NCBI GenBank assembly: GCA_020444275.1
Contig: JAHLLG010000005.1
Coordinates: 1-64,000, forward strand
DNA from: Bacteroidota bacterium
GTDB lineage: Bacteria > Bacteroidota > Bacteroidia > Bacteroidales > UBA12077
Reading direction: 5' to 3'
DNA: 64,000 nt
Shown here: positions 18,575-27,709 of the stretch, piece by piece
Layout of the letters: each line of letters opens with the position of its first letter
Numbering within the stretch: the first letter of the stretch is position 1
Position numbers and translations under genes: made by a program
Notes under the pieces: generated by a model
What the model was told of the DNA's origin: nothing
What the model saw: the letters and a program-made list of their open reading frames with translations, nothing else
Database searches by the model: none

Positions 18575-19813
18575 TTAATCCATTTTTATTGCATTTAATA
18601 TATGCGCTGTTGCGCCTCTGTTTTGCTCAACATATTTTGAAGATATTTTACCTGATTCTTTAATTCTTTCCTGGTTGCTTAGAAAGGAATCTAACTTTGA
18701 TTTTAATTCATCATAATTTTTAATTGTAAAAGCACCTTTTAATTTTATTAGTTCGATAGCTTCTTTAAATTTTAGATAGTTGGGGCCGAAAAGTATAGGT
18801 AATCCAAATGTGGCTGCTTCTAATATGTTATGAATGCCTTTACCAAACCCACCTCCAATATAAGCTATGTTTCCATATTTGTAAACAGAAGATAAAATCC
18901 CAATAGAATCTATAATTAATACATCGGCCTTATGAATATTCGTTTTGTTAGCTTCTGAAAACTTAAGAATCTTTTTTGAGTCAGAAATAGTTTTTTCAAT
19001 TCTGGTGATATTTTCTTTATGAATTTCGTGGGGCGCAATAATCAGTTTAAATTGATGTGTACTTTCGTTAAAATATTTAAGTAATAATTCTTCATCGGCT
19101 TTCCAGGAACTTCCTGCTATTAAAACGATTTCATCCTTTGTAAACGATTCGATCAAAGGTAACGATTTTGCTTTTTGTGTAATGTCGTAAACCCTGTCAA
19201 AACGTGTGTCACCTGCAACAGATACATTCGTAATGTTAATTGATTGCAAAAGTTCCTTGGACTCTTCGTTTTGCACAAAGAAGTGGGTAAACCATTTTAG
19301 CATTTTTCTTGACTTAATTCCATTCGGTTTAAAAAAACGCTGATTTTTTCTAAATATTCCTGAAACCAGATATAGTGGAATGTTACGTTTATTGATTTCC
19401 CGTAAAAAGAAATACCAGAACTCATATTTTACAAAAAATACAGCCTGAGGTTTAACCATTTCTACAAAATGTTTTGCATTTAAAGGTGTGTCTAATGGTA
19501 AATAATAAACATAATCTGCATGCTCATAGTTTTTCCTGATTTCATATCCTGATGGTGAGTAAAAGGTTAACAGAATTTTGTATTGAGGATATGCATTTTT
19601 TAAGGCTTCTATTAATGGCCTGCCTTGTTCAAATTCGCCTAACGAAGCACAATGAATCCAGTATATTTTTTCGTTAGAGTCTACATTTTGTTTTAACGAC
19701 TTGAAAATTGTTTTGCGTCCTTTTAGCCATAATTTGGCTTTTGAGTTAAAAGGCGAAGCAAGTAGCACTAATATCTGAAAAATTCGTATTCCTAATAAAT
19801 ATAAAATGGTCAT
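18575..19813 (-). CDS. waaA: 3-deoxy-D-manno-octulosonic acid (Kdo) transferase
   Basis: A 412-aa GT30-family enzyme that adds Kdo from CMP-Kdo to lipid A precursor at the inner membrane. A hydrophobic N-terminal anchor (LLGIRIFQILVLLASPF) is followed by the N-domain with WIHCASLGEFEQGRPL, and the C-domain has LIAGSSWKADEEL and GGGFGKGIHNILEAATFGLP, all typical of KdtA/WaaA. It stands alone, with the divergent outer-membrane protein gene upstream. Its presence indicates a Kdo-containing LPS. Confidence 0.94.
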   Translation of the reverse strand: MTILYLLGIRIFQILVLLASPFNSKAKLWLKGRKTIFKSLKQNVDSNEKIYWIHCASLGEFEQGRPLIEALKNAYPQYKILLTFYSPSGYEIRKNYEHADYVYYLPLDTPLNAKHFVEMVKPQAVFFVKYEFWYFFLREINKRNIPLYLVSGIFRKNQRFFKPNGIKSRKMLKWFTHFFVQNEESKELLQSINITNVSVAGDTRFDRVYDITQKAKSLPLIESFTKDEIVLIAGSSWKADEELLLKYFNESTHQFKLIIAPHEIHKENITRIEKTISDSKKILKFSEANKTNIHKADVLIIDSIGILSSVYKYGNIAYIGGGFGKGIHNILEAATFGLPILFGPNYLKFKEAIELIKLKGAFTIKNYDELKSKLDSFLSNQERIKESGKISSKYVEQNRGATAHILNAIKMD

Positions 19814-19838
19814 TCTGTTTATGGTTGTATCAACAATA

Positions 19839-19846
19839 CAAATTTA
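19839..19846 (-). promoter_or_regulatory. Bacteroidota -7 element of waaA
   Basis: The minus strand reads TAAATTTG, an exact TAnnTTTG match, 25 nt before the waaA start. Confidence 0.4.
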
Positions 19847-20015
19847 ATGGTCTGATTTCGTTTTTTTATCTTTTTTCAGTGTTTTTATTTTACGCAAATG
19901 GTAATATGCAGTAGGTTAATTTTTTATGCACTATTATTTAGTGTGAGTATATGGTAGAATATGAATAAAAAACTAATAAATATCATCATTTTTCTTGTTT
20001 TTTAAAGATTTTTTA

Positions 20016-20106
20016 TATTTTTAGCCATCAATATGGATTTCTTGATACCCTAACCCTAAAATTTAAACCCAAAGGTCTTCGTTCAAAGAAGGCCTTTCTT
20101 TTTTAT
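20016..20106 (+). ncRNA. Candidate short terminated transcript (small RNA or leader)
   Basis: TTG (19995-19997) and TATTTTTA (20016-20023, one mismatch to TAnnTTTG) are 18 nt apart and could start a transcript near 20028. It would form a small hairpin (ATCAA 20027-20031 / TTGAT 20042-20046) and end at the strong hairpin 20071-20097. It could be an independent small RNA or an attenuated leader of the gene at 20186. No conserved RNA family was recognized. Confidence 0.3.
20071..20106 (+). terminator. Intrinsic terminator in front of the large outer-membrane protein gene
   Basis: AAAGGTCTTC (20071-20080), loop GTTCAAA, and GAAGGCCTTT (20088-20097) give a 10-bp stem with one G-U pair, followed by CTTTTTT. 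It points rightward, although the nearest upstream gene (waaA) runs leftward, so some rightward transcript must begin within 19814-20070. Confidence 0.75.
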
Positions 20107-20185
20107 TTTACCTTCCATTTTTCAACATTTACAAATATTTTCCGTTCTTTAATTGCTTATATTTAGACTACCAAAATATACGGAT

Positions 20186-23100
20186 TTGCGGAAAATATTA
20201 TTCTTCATACTATTTATACTGATTTGGTTTGCTGTAAAATCGCAAAATCTGAATAATGTTCGATCAAAAAACATTGATCTGATTTCTGATACTTTAAAAC
20301 TTGATAGTTTATTGATAGTTCCTGGTTCTGAGATTTTAACAAGTGGTATGGGTACTATAATCCCAGACACCCTATATTACATAAATTATTCTGAATCATT
20401 TCTTATTCTTGATAAAGATATTACTGATGTGAAATCGCCTGTTAAAATTATTTATCGGGTTTTCCCCTCAGATTTTTCTAAATCAGCATATAGCAGAAAA
20501 AAGGAAAATATCGTAATTGCAGGGCCGGTTATGACTAAAGCATCAACAACTTTTGGTAATAAAAATAACTTTTTTAATGATAATCAACTGGATAAGCGAG
20601 GGAGTATAGCTCGAGGTATTACAGTGGGTAATAATCAGGATGCTGTAATTAATTCTAACTTAAATCTACAAGTATCAGGAAAAATCAGCAACGAAATGCA
20701 AATAATGGCAGCCATTTCCGATGAAAATATTCCCATTCAACCTGATGGAAACTCACAGCAAATCCAGGATTTCGATAAAGTATTCATTCAAATTTACAAT
20801 GATAACACTAAACTTATAGCAGGCGATTTTGAGATTACTAAACCCACAGGTTATTTTATGAATGTAAATAAAAAAGCCCAGGGAGGGTTGTTAAATACAA
20901 ATTTGAGAAGTAAAAAGGATAGTGCTCGAAATTTCGAAACTACAATTAGCGGAGCGGTATCGAAAGGTAAATATTGCAGAAAAACATTTCAGGGTCAGGA
21001 AGGAAATCAGGGGCCATATAAGTTAACAGGTTGTGAAAACGAGCAGTATATTATTGTTTTAGCTGGAACTGAAAATGTATTTATTGATGGCAAACAGATA
21101 ATGCGAGGTAAGGATAACGATTATGTTATTGATTATAATACCGGTGAGCTTACTTTTACAGCAAATCGTCCAATTACCAAAGATTCAAGAATTGCTGTTG
21201 AGTTTGAGTATACCGAAAGAAGTTATGCTCGTTTTGCTGTTTATTCAACCAATGAGTTTACTACCAATAAAGGAAAGTTTTGGTTAAATATTTTTTCAGA
21301 GCAGGATAGCAAGAACCAACCCATAAATCAGGATTTAACATCAGAACAAAAACAACTTTTATCCGAAGCAGGAGATAGTATTGCAAATGCTTATATCGAA
21401 AATGCCGATAGTGTAAATTTCAGAAGTGATTATGTGCTTTACGAAAAGCTCGATACCATATTTAATGGTACTAATTATACTATTTATAAATATTCTACTG
21501 ATCCAACCAGGGCCATTTATCAGGTTGGATTTAACCTGGTGGGCGTTAATAAAGGAAACTATATCAAAATTCAAAGTGCAGCCAACGGAAAAGTTTATGA
21601 GTGGGTAGCTCCGGAATCAGGAGTGCCCCAGGGTAATTACGAACCGGTGCGATTACTTATAAGTCCGAAAAAACAACAGATGGTTTCGTTGGGTAGTGAA
21701 TATAATTTGGGAGATTTTACAAAAACATATTTCGAAGTTGCACTAAGCAATTATGATGTAAATACATTTTCGTCAAAGGATGCTGCTGATAATGTTGGAT
21801 ATGCAGCCAAGTTTAATGTCAGTACGCATATCTTAAAATCTGATACAATACGGAATGTACTGAAAACAAAAATAGCATATCAACTCATAAATAAGCATTT
21901 TACTGCTATTGAAAGGTTTCGAAGTGTTGAGTTCGAACGAGACTGGAATTTACAAATGCCTTTTGCAACTGATGAACATAATGCTAATATTGGCTTATAC
22001 TATAGACATAAAAACAAGTTGCATAGTAATTATACTTTTGCCCTTTTACGAGATGAAAATACTTACGAAGGGTACAGGCATTTGTTGAATACAAGAATTG
22101 ATAAACAGGGATATGCTTTTAGTTTTAATTCCAGTTTACTGAATACTGATTCGGAGCTAAATAGCACGCAATTTATTCGTTATCTGGCGAACTTCTCTAA
22201 GTCCATCAGGCAAATGGAGATAGGAATTGAGAACGAACTGGAACAGAATCTGTGGAATGATAAAACATCTGATAGTCTTTTGAATAATAGCTTCAGGTTT
22301 AATTCTTACCGGTTTTACTTGCAAAACTCTGATTCTACAGTGAACAGGTATACGTTAAGTTACAAGCTTCGAAACGATTATTTGCCGATGCAGAATAGTT
22401 TAAAACAGGCTACACATGCAGAAGATTTTCAACTTGGGTTTGATTTATTAAAAAATCCATCGAGCGTGTTACGAACAAAAGCGACTTATCGCAGACTTGA
22501 GGTTTTAGACACAACCTTAATTTCTGATAAAGAGGAAAATACCATAACAGGAAGATTAGACTATACGTTACGAATATTTAAAGGAGCCATAAGTTCATCA
22601 ACATTCTACGAGGCAGGATCGGGACTGGAACCTAAGCGAGAGTATTCCTATTTAAAAGTAGCTAATGGTCAGGGTATTTACAATTGGGAAGATTATAATA
22701 ATAATGGTATTGCCGAACTTGATGAGTTTGAAATTGCTCAATTCCAGGATCAGGCTTCATATATAAGAGTTTACACCCCGGGAAGTGAATATTTAAAAAC
22801 CTATACCAATGAATTTAGTCAGGTAATTAACATCCGGCCGGAAACCATCTGGAGATCAAAATCAGGAATAAGAAAAGTTATGTCAAGATTTTCGAATAAC
22901 CTGGCATACCAGGTTAATCAAAAATCAACCGACGATATGTTGGAACATAGTCTGAATCCTTTTTACTCTTCAAATGCAGATACAACCGTAATTAACTTAA
23001 ATCAAAACGTAAGAAATACGTTGTCGTTTAATCGTACAAGTTCAAAATTCGGGGTTGATTATATTTTTCAACAGAGCTCGAGTAAGGTGCTGCTTTCTAA

Positions 23101-23638
23101 TGGTTTTGATAATCGTGAAAAACAGCTTAGCGGAATTAGGCTACGATGGAATTTTATTTCTGATTTTATTATTCAGAACTATTTTGAATGGGGAAATAAG
23201 GAGTACATTTCTGAATATTTTAGTGTAAAAAACTATGATCTTTTACAACGGATGAATGAGGTTAAGCTACAATATGAGCCAGGTTTTCAGGCAAAGGTGG
23301 AACTGAATTATACATACAAAGAAAAATCGAATCAATTGGCCAGTGAGGAAAGCTTCTCAAATGATCTGGGATTAGAAATAAATTACAGTTTAACCAATAA
23401 AGGAAATGTATTAGCACAAGCGAATTATCTTAATATAAAGTACAATGCAGATTCGAACACTTCTATTGCTTACGAAATGTTGCAAGGACTTAAGCCCGGG
23501 AACAATGCAACATGGAATTTAACTTTTCAGAGAAAACTTGCCGGATTTGTTGAAATGAATCTAATATATAATGGTCGTTGGTCTGAGGGTTATTCAACAA
23601 TTCACATGGGGAGTATTCAACTAAGAGCTTTTTTTTAG
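20186..23638 (+). CDS. Large predicted outer-membrane protein, function unknown
   Basis: About 1150 aa. No ATG is available near the N-terminus: an in-frame stop lies at 20150 and the first internal ATG is too late. I chose TTG at 20186 because it gives RKILFFILFILIWFAVKSQ, a clean signal peptide; TTG at 20153 is the alternative. Residues about 140-220 (RGITVGNNQDAVINSNLNLQ, then AAISDENIPIQPDGNSQQIQ and IAGDFEITKP) form a segment I recognize from unnamed surface proteins common in Bacteroidota. The rest is beta-rich with YTLSYKL-type strands and ends in ...IQLRAFF, consistent with an outer-membrane barrel. It resembles SprA only loosely. Convergent with plsC with a 1-bp gap. Confidence 0.7.
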   Translation: MRKILFFILFILIWFAVKSQNLNNVRSKNIDLISDTLKLDSLLIVPGSEILTSGMGTIIPDTLYYINYSESFLILDKDITDVKSPVKIIYRVFPSDFSKSAYSRKKENIVIAGPVMTKASTTFGNKNNFFNDNQLDKRGSIARGITVGNNQDAVINSNLNLQVSGKISNEMQIMAAISDENIPIQPDGNSQQIQDFDKVFIQIYNDNTKLIAGDFEITKPTGYFMNVNKKAQGGLLNTNLRSKKDSARNFETTISGAVSKGKYCRKTFQGQEGNQGPYKLTGCENEQYIIVLAGTENVFIDGKQIMRGKDNDYVIDYNTGELTFTANRPITKDSRIAVEFEYTERSYARFAVYSTNEFTTNKGKFWLNIFSEQDSKNQPINQDLTSEQKQLLSEAGDSIANAYIENADSVNFRSDYVLYEKLDTIFNGTNYTIYKYSTDPTRAIYQVGFNLVGVNKGNYIKIQSAANGKVYEWVAPESGVPQGNYEPVRLLISPKKQQMVSLGSEYNLGDFTKTYFEVALSNYDVNTFSSKDAADNVGYAAKFNVSTHILKSDTIRNVLKTKIAYQLINKHFTAIERFRSVEFERDWNLQMPFATDEHNANIGLYYRHKNKLHSNYTFALLRDENTYEGYRHLLNTRIDKQGYAFSFNSSLLNTDSELNSTQFIRYLANFSKSIRQMEIGIENELEQNLWNDKTSDSLLNNSFRFNSYRFYLQNSDSTVNRYTLSYKLRNDYLPMQNSLKQATHAEDFQLGFDLLKNPSSVLRTKATYRRLEVLDTTLISDKEENTITGRLDYTLRIFKGAISSSTFYEAGSGLEPKREYSYLKVANGQGIYNWEDYNNNGIAELDEFEIAQFQDQASYIRVYTPGSEYLKTYTNEFSQVINIRPETIWRSKSGIRKVMSRFSNNLAYQVNQKSTDDMLEHSLNPFYSSNADTTVINLNQNVRNTLSFNRTSSKFGVDYIFQQSSSKVLLSNGFDNREKQLSGIRLRWNFISDFIIQNYFEWGNKEYISEYFSVKNYDLLQRMNEVKLQYEPGFQAKVELNYTYKEKSNQLASEESFSNDLGLEINYSLTNKGNVLAQANYLNIKYNADSNTSIAYEMLQGLKPGNNATWNLTFQRKLAGFVEMNLIYNGRWSEGYSTIHMGSIQLRAFF

Positions 23639-23639
23639 A

Positions 23640-24344
23640 TTATAATCCGGTTTCAATTATCTTATATAGTTTATCTGAAAAAGCATTAGCCTGCGTGTCT
23701 TCATTTTTTGGATTAACTGGTGGGTGAATAATTATATGGATTACTCCAGGAGATATACGCTTGTTTTGTTCGTAACGTAAATAGGAGTTTTGAATGGTTA
23801 CAGGTACAATCTCAATTTGATGTTCAACCAGCAATTTTAAACCGCCGGTTTTGAATTGTTGCATTGTGCGGCTTTTACTTCTGGTACCTTCCGGAAAAAT
23901 AAGCAATGGATTATTGTTTTGAATATTTAGTATTCTTTGCTCAACTTTTTTGATAGATTCCTTTGGTTTTTTCCGGTTTATAAACACACACCCGATTTTG
24001 TCCATCCACACTCGAAGTGGTAAATATTTTTGAAGTTCCATTTTTGCAATAAAACCAATAATCATCGGTATGGAAACAATAACGCACGCTATGTCATAAT
24101 TACTTTGGTGATTACTTACAAAACATACTTTTTCATGTTGTGGAATATTATCAGCGCCCGTTATGTTTATTTTAACACCTCCAATTCTGAGGATATTTCT
24201 GGCCCACCATTGTACAAGCATTAATAGTATTTTCTTTTTGCGCTTAGGGAAAACCAATGAAATCAACTCAAAAAAACCATAAATAAACAGAGACAGTATT
24301 AAAAATGTCCAGAAGTAAACAAAGAAAATGATGGTTCTAATCAT
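23640..24344 (-). CDS. plsC: 1-acyl-sn-glycerol-3-phosphate acyltransferase
   Basis: A 234-aa membrane acyltransferase making phosphatidic acid. An N-terminal hydrophobic helix (residues 1-30) precedes the HX4D catalytic motif in SNHQSNYD and the acceptor-binding FPEGTRS motif. It follows ald by 9 bp in the leftward run. Confidence 0.92.
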   Translation of the reverse strand: MIRTIIFFVYFWTFLILSLFIYGFFELISLVFPKRKKKILLMLVQWWARNILRIGGVKINITGADNIPQHEKVCFVSNHQSNYDIACVIVSIPMIIGFIAKMELQKYLPLRVWMDKIGCVFINRKKPKESIKKVEQRILNIQNNNPLLIFPEGTRSKSRTMQQFKTGGLKLLVEHQIEIVPVTIQNSYLRYEQNKRISPGVIHIIIHPPVNPKNEDTQANAFSDKLYKIIETGL

Positions 24345-24353
24345 GATTATTTT

Positions 24354-25574
24354 CTAGAAAGCAGCCATCAATAAATCAATATCTTTTGAAGGAATTCCGA
24401 AATGATTCCCAATACGATCGTTTGTAAGAATGCCATTGTAAATGTATACTCCGTGTCGAAGTCCCACATCTTGTTTTAGCTGCTTTTGTACTCCGCCAGT
24501 TTCGGCTATACTTAACAAAATTGGATTAAAAACATTACTTAATGCTATGGATGCAGTTCTGGCTACACGAGATGCAATATTTGGAACTCCATAATGAAGT
24601 ACGCCGTGTTTTGTATAAACCGGATCAAGATGAGTTCGACATTCTGAAGTTTCAATGCATCCTCCCTGGTCAATGCTCAGATCAATAATGACTGAACCTT
24701 TTTTCATCTTTTTTATCATCTCTTCGGTAATCAAAAACTGTGGTCCTTTATCGCCTAAATGCATTGCTCCAATAACCACATCAGCCGACTTCAAGTGCTT
24801 TTCCATTACTCTCGGATGAAATACAGATGTAAACAAACGCGAAGATAAATTGGTCTGTATTCGTTTTAATTTGCTTACCGAGAAATCGAAAACCTTAATA
24901 AATGCTCCTAAACCGATAGCCGCTCTTGCGGCATGCTCGGCTGCTGTTCCGGCTCCCAGAATAACAACTTCGGTAGGTGTTATTCCGCTTACTCCGCCTA
25001 ATAGCACACCTTTACCGTCGTTTACATTACTTAAATATTCCGAAGCAATTAAGATAGAAGTTATTCCTGCAATTTCGCTCATTGAGCGAACAACAGGATA
25101 ACAATTTTCTTTATCTTTTAACCCTTCGAATGAAATAGCAGTAATTCTTTTTTGCATCAGTTTGCGAATATATTCTTCCGACTGCGAAGGGAAATGCAAT
25201 GATGATAAAAGTACCAGGTTGTTTTTAAAAAGTTCAATTTCTTCAATTGTAGGAGGGGCAATTTTTAAAATTATATCACACTGAAAAACGTCTGATTTAT
25301 TACTCATGATTTGAGCTCCGTTTTCACTATAATTTGTATCCGTATAGTTTGCAGCTTTACCGGCATCTTTCTCAATTAACACCTCGTGTCCATTGTTTAC
25401 CAGTATCTCAACTGCTTCCGGAGTTAGTCCAACCCTGCTTTCGTATTTCTTATTTTCCTTTGGTATGCCAATTACAAGTTTTTGTGCTTTTTTACCAATC
25501 TCAAGCATCTCTTCCTGAGGCAAAAAGCCTGTGCTTCCAAATGCGTATCCTGATTTTTCCTTTTTATCTGTCAT
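24354..25574 (-). CDS. ald: Alanine dehydrogenase
   Basis: A 406-aa NAD-dependent enzyme interconverting alanine and pyruvate plus ammonia. The N-terminal domain has IGIPKENKKYESRVGLTP with the substrate-binding Arg, the Rossmann domain has VVILGAGTAAEHAARAAIGL, and VVIGAMHLGDKGP follows. It carries an extra 30-residue N-terminal part (SGYAFGSTGFLPQEEML) that I associate with the Bacteroidota form. Transhydrogenase PntA is related, but the length and single-chain layout fit Ald. It lies between tsaE and plsC. Confidence 0.92.
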   Translation of the reverse strand: MTDKKEKSGYAFGSTGFLPQEEMLEIGKKAQKLVIGIPKENKKYESRVGLTPEAVEILVNNGHEVLIEKDAGKAANYTDTNYSENGAQIMSNKSDVFQCDIILKIAPPTIEEIELFKNNLVLLSSLHFPSQSEEYIRKLMQKRITAISFEGLKDKENCYPVVRSMSEIAGITSILIASEYLSNVNDGKGVLLGGVSGITPTEVVILGAGTAAEHAARAAIGLGAFIKVFDFSVSKLKRIQTNLSSRLFTSVFHPRVMEKHLKSADVVIGAMHLGDKGPQFLITEEMIKKMKKGSVIIDLSIDQGGCIETSECRTHLDPVYTKHGVLHYGVPNIASRVARTASIALSNVFNPILLSIAETGGVQKQLKQDVGLRHGVYIYNGILTNDRIGNHFGIPSKDIDLLMAAF

Positions 25575-25626
25575 AATTTACTCTGCTTAGGGTCTAATAA
25601 CACAAAGAGGGCATACAAAATAATAC

Positions 25627-25651
25627 AAATACTTGGTATTTTCAAGTATTT
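25627..25651 (-). terminator. Inverted repeat after tsaE, weak terminator
   Basis: A 9-bp perfect repeat, AAATACTTG (25627-25635) and CAAGTATTT (25643-25651), lies between tsaE and ald. On the minus strand it is followed by GTATTATTTT rather than a pure U-run, so it may be partial or an operator for ald. Confidence 0.35.
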
Positions 25652-25675
25652 TATTCTGTTCTTTAATTTTATAAA

Positions 25676-26092
25676 TTATCGAATATTAATTGTTCTTGAT
25701 CCATCTTCGTTTTCTATCATCTGCACAAAAACAATATTTTCGGGAAGAATTTCTGCAACTTTATCGGGCCATTCAATAAAACAGTAGTTGCCGGAGAAAA
25801 AATAATCTTCATATCCAAAGTCAAAAACCTCTTCAATTTTTTCAATTCTGTAAAAATCAAAATGATAAATTGCTTCACCACTGCTTGTCTGATATTCATT
25901 TACTAGTGCAAATGTTGGACTTGTTACTATTTCTACAACGCCCAACTCATTACATAAAGCTTTAATAAAAGTTGTTTTACCAACTCCCATTGGGCCAAAA
26001 AAAGCGAATATCTTTTTATCCCGGGTAAGATGCAGGAATTTATCTGCAATAACATTTAAATCTGAAAGAGATTTAAGACTCAATGTATCCAT
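25676..26092 (-). CDS. tsaE: tRNA threonylcarbamoyladenosine biosynthesis ATPase
   Basis: A 138-aa P-loop ATPase; with TsaB and TsaD it installs t6A37 on tRNAs reading ANN codons. Walker A is GPMGVGKT at residues 33-40, followed by the conserved TSPTFALVNEY and FDFYR segments and CFIEWPDKV. Normal length. It follows porX by 23 bp. Confidence 0.95.
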   Translation of the reverse strand: MDTLSLKSLSDLNVIADKFLHLTRDKKIFAFFGPMGVGKTTFIKALCNELGVVEIVTSPTFALVNEYQTSSGEAIYHFDFYRIEKIEEVFDFGYEDYFFSGNYCFIEWPDKVAEILPENIVFVQMIENEDGSRTINIR

Positions 26093-26115
26093 ATATGCAA
26101 TTTAAGCATTTTTTA

Positions 26116-27669
26116 TTAAAAATTTGGTTTTAATTTGATGAAAGGTATAATCATTTCTTCCATTGAGATTCCGCCATGTTGGAAAGTGTTTTTGTAATAG
26201 TTTACGTAGTAATTATAATTGTTAGGGTAAGCCAAAAAATCATCATTATAGGCAAAAATATAACTTGTGCTGATATTTGATTTTGGTAAATGTACTTTTT
26301 GTGGATCACGAACTTCATATACTTCTTTAGGATTATAATTTAAGTTTCTTCCACATTTATAGCGTAAGTTGGTAGATGTATTTCTGTCGCCAACCACTTT
26401 AACCGGATTTTGAACCCTTACGGTACCATGGTCTGTTGTAATTATTAACTTAATATTTTCTTGTTGTAATTCTTTAATCAAAGAAAACAGCGGAGAATGT
26501 TTAAACCACGAAAGGGTTAACGATCGATATGCCGGTTCATCGTTGGCTAATTCACGTATCATTTCAATTTCGGTACGTGCATGCGAAAGCATATCAATAT
26601 AGTTATAAACTAGCACGTTAAGTTGATTGTTAAGCAAGTCCTGAATATTTTCTACTAGCTTTTCACCAGTTTTTAACTGACTTACTTTTTCGTAAAACAA
26701 CTTGTATTTTTTACTGTTTCTTGTTAGTTGTGTTTTTAGCAACTCTTCTTCGTTCATATTCTTGCCGCCCTCATCATCATCGTTGAGCCATAGTTGTGGG
26801 TATAATTTATCTATATCGTAAGGCATTAAACCGGCAAATATTGCATTACGAGCATATTGTGTTGCTGTTGGGAGAATGCTGCTGTACAGCTCTTCTGATT
26901 CTACTGTAAAATATTCGGCGATTAACGGCTGCACTAATTTCCATTGATCATAACGGAAATTATCGATAACTAAAACAAACACTTTTTCACCTTGGTCTAA
27001 CAATGGAAAGATTCGTTCCTTAAATAAGTTAGGCGATAGTAAAGGTTTACTATCCGAATCGGAAAACCAGCTTTCGTAATTGCTTTTTATAAAACGGGCA
27101 AATCCTTTATTAGCATCAGATTTTTGCATGTGGAATACTTCGTGCATTCCGGTATCTTGATTTTGTTCCAGCTCAAGTTCCCAGTAAACCAGTTTTTTGT
27201 ACAGATCAACCCAGTCGTTAAACGATCTTGCTTCGGAAATTTTAATTCCAATTTTTCCAAACTCCGACTGATAATCAGATAACGTTTTTTCAGATACTAA
27301 TCTTTTGGTATCGATATTTTTTTTTATGCTTAGCAGAATTTGTTTTGGATTAACAGGTTTGATTAAATAATCGGCAATCTTGGAACCGATTGCTTCGTCC
27401 ATGATATCTTCTTCTTCGCTCTTGGTAATCATTATTACCGGAACATCAGGTTTTAATTCTTTTATATAAGTTAACGTTTGCAATCCACTTAATCCGGGCA
27501 TGTTTTCATCAAGAAAAACAAGATCAAAATCTTGTTTTCTAACCATTTCAATGGCATCGTCGCCATTACTGGCTGTTGAAAGCTCAAAACCTTTTTCTTC
27601 TAAAAATAATATATGTGGTTTTAATAAATCTATTTCATCATCAGTCCACAAAATCCTAACTTTTCTCAT
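26116..27669 (-). CDS. porX: PorX: response regulator with PglZ phosphatase-like domain
   Basis: A 517-aa regulator of the type IX secretion system. The receiver domain (1-120) has acidic residues D10 and D11, phosphoacceptor D54 in VFLDENMPG and K104 in YLIKPVN. The C-terminal part (about 200-517) is a PglZ/alkaline-phosphatase-like domain with VLVIDNFRYDQWK, YIDMLSHARTE and ITTDHGTVRVQNP, matching PorX of Porphyromonas and Flavobacterium. It does not carry a DNA-binding domain. It sits directly after the sprE/porW-type gene, 40 bp away, in the same operon. Confidence 0.95.
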   Translation of the reverse strand: MRKVRILWTDDEIDLLKPHILFLEEKGFELSTASNGDDAIEMVRKQDFDLVFLDENMPGLSGLQTLTYIKELKPDVPVIMITKSEEEDIMDEAIGSKIADYLIKPVNPKQILLSIKKNIDTKRLVSEKTLSDYQSEFGKIGIKISEARSFNDWVDLYKKLVYWELELEQNQDTGMHEVFHMQKSDANKGFARFIKSNYESWFSDSDSKPLLSPNLFKERIFPLLDQGEKVFVLVIDNFRYDQWKLVQPLIAEYFTVESEELYSSILPTATQYARNAIFAGLMPYDIDKLYPQLWLNDDDEGGKNMNEEELLKTQLTRNSKKYKLFYEKVSQLKTGEKLVENIQDLLNNQLNVLVYNYIDMLSHARTEIEMIRELANDEPAYRSLTLSWFKHSPLFSLIKELQQENIKLIITTDHGTVRVQNPVKVVGDRNTSTNLRYKCGRNLNYNPKEVYEVRDPQKVHLPKSNISTSYIFAYNDDFLAYPNNYNYYVNYYKNTFQHGGISMEEMIIPFIKLKPNF

Positions 27670-27709
27670 TCTCTCGCAGATTTAAAATTAAAAAAAGAAG
27701 ACACAAAAA

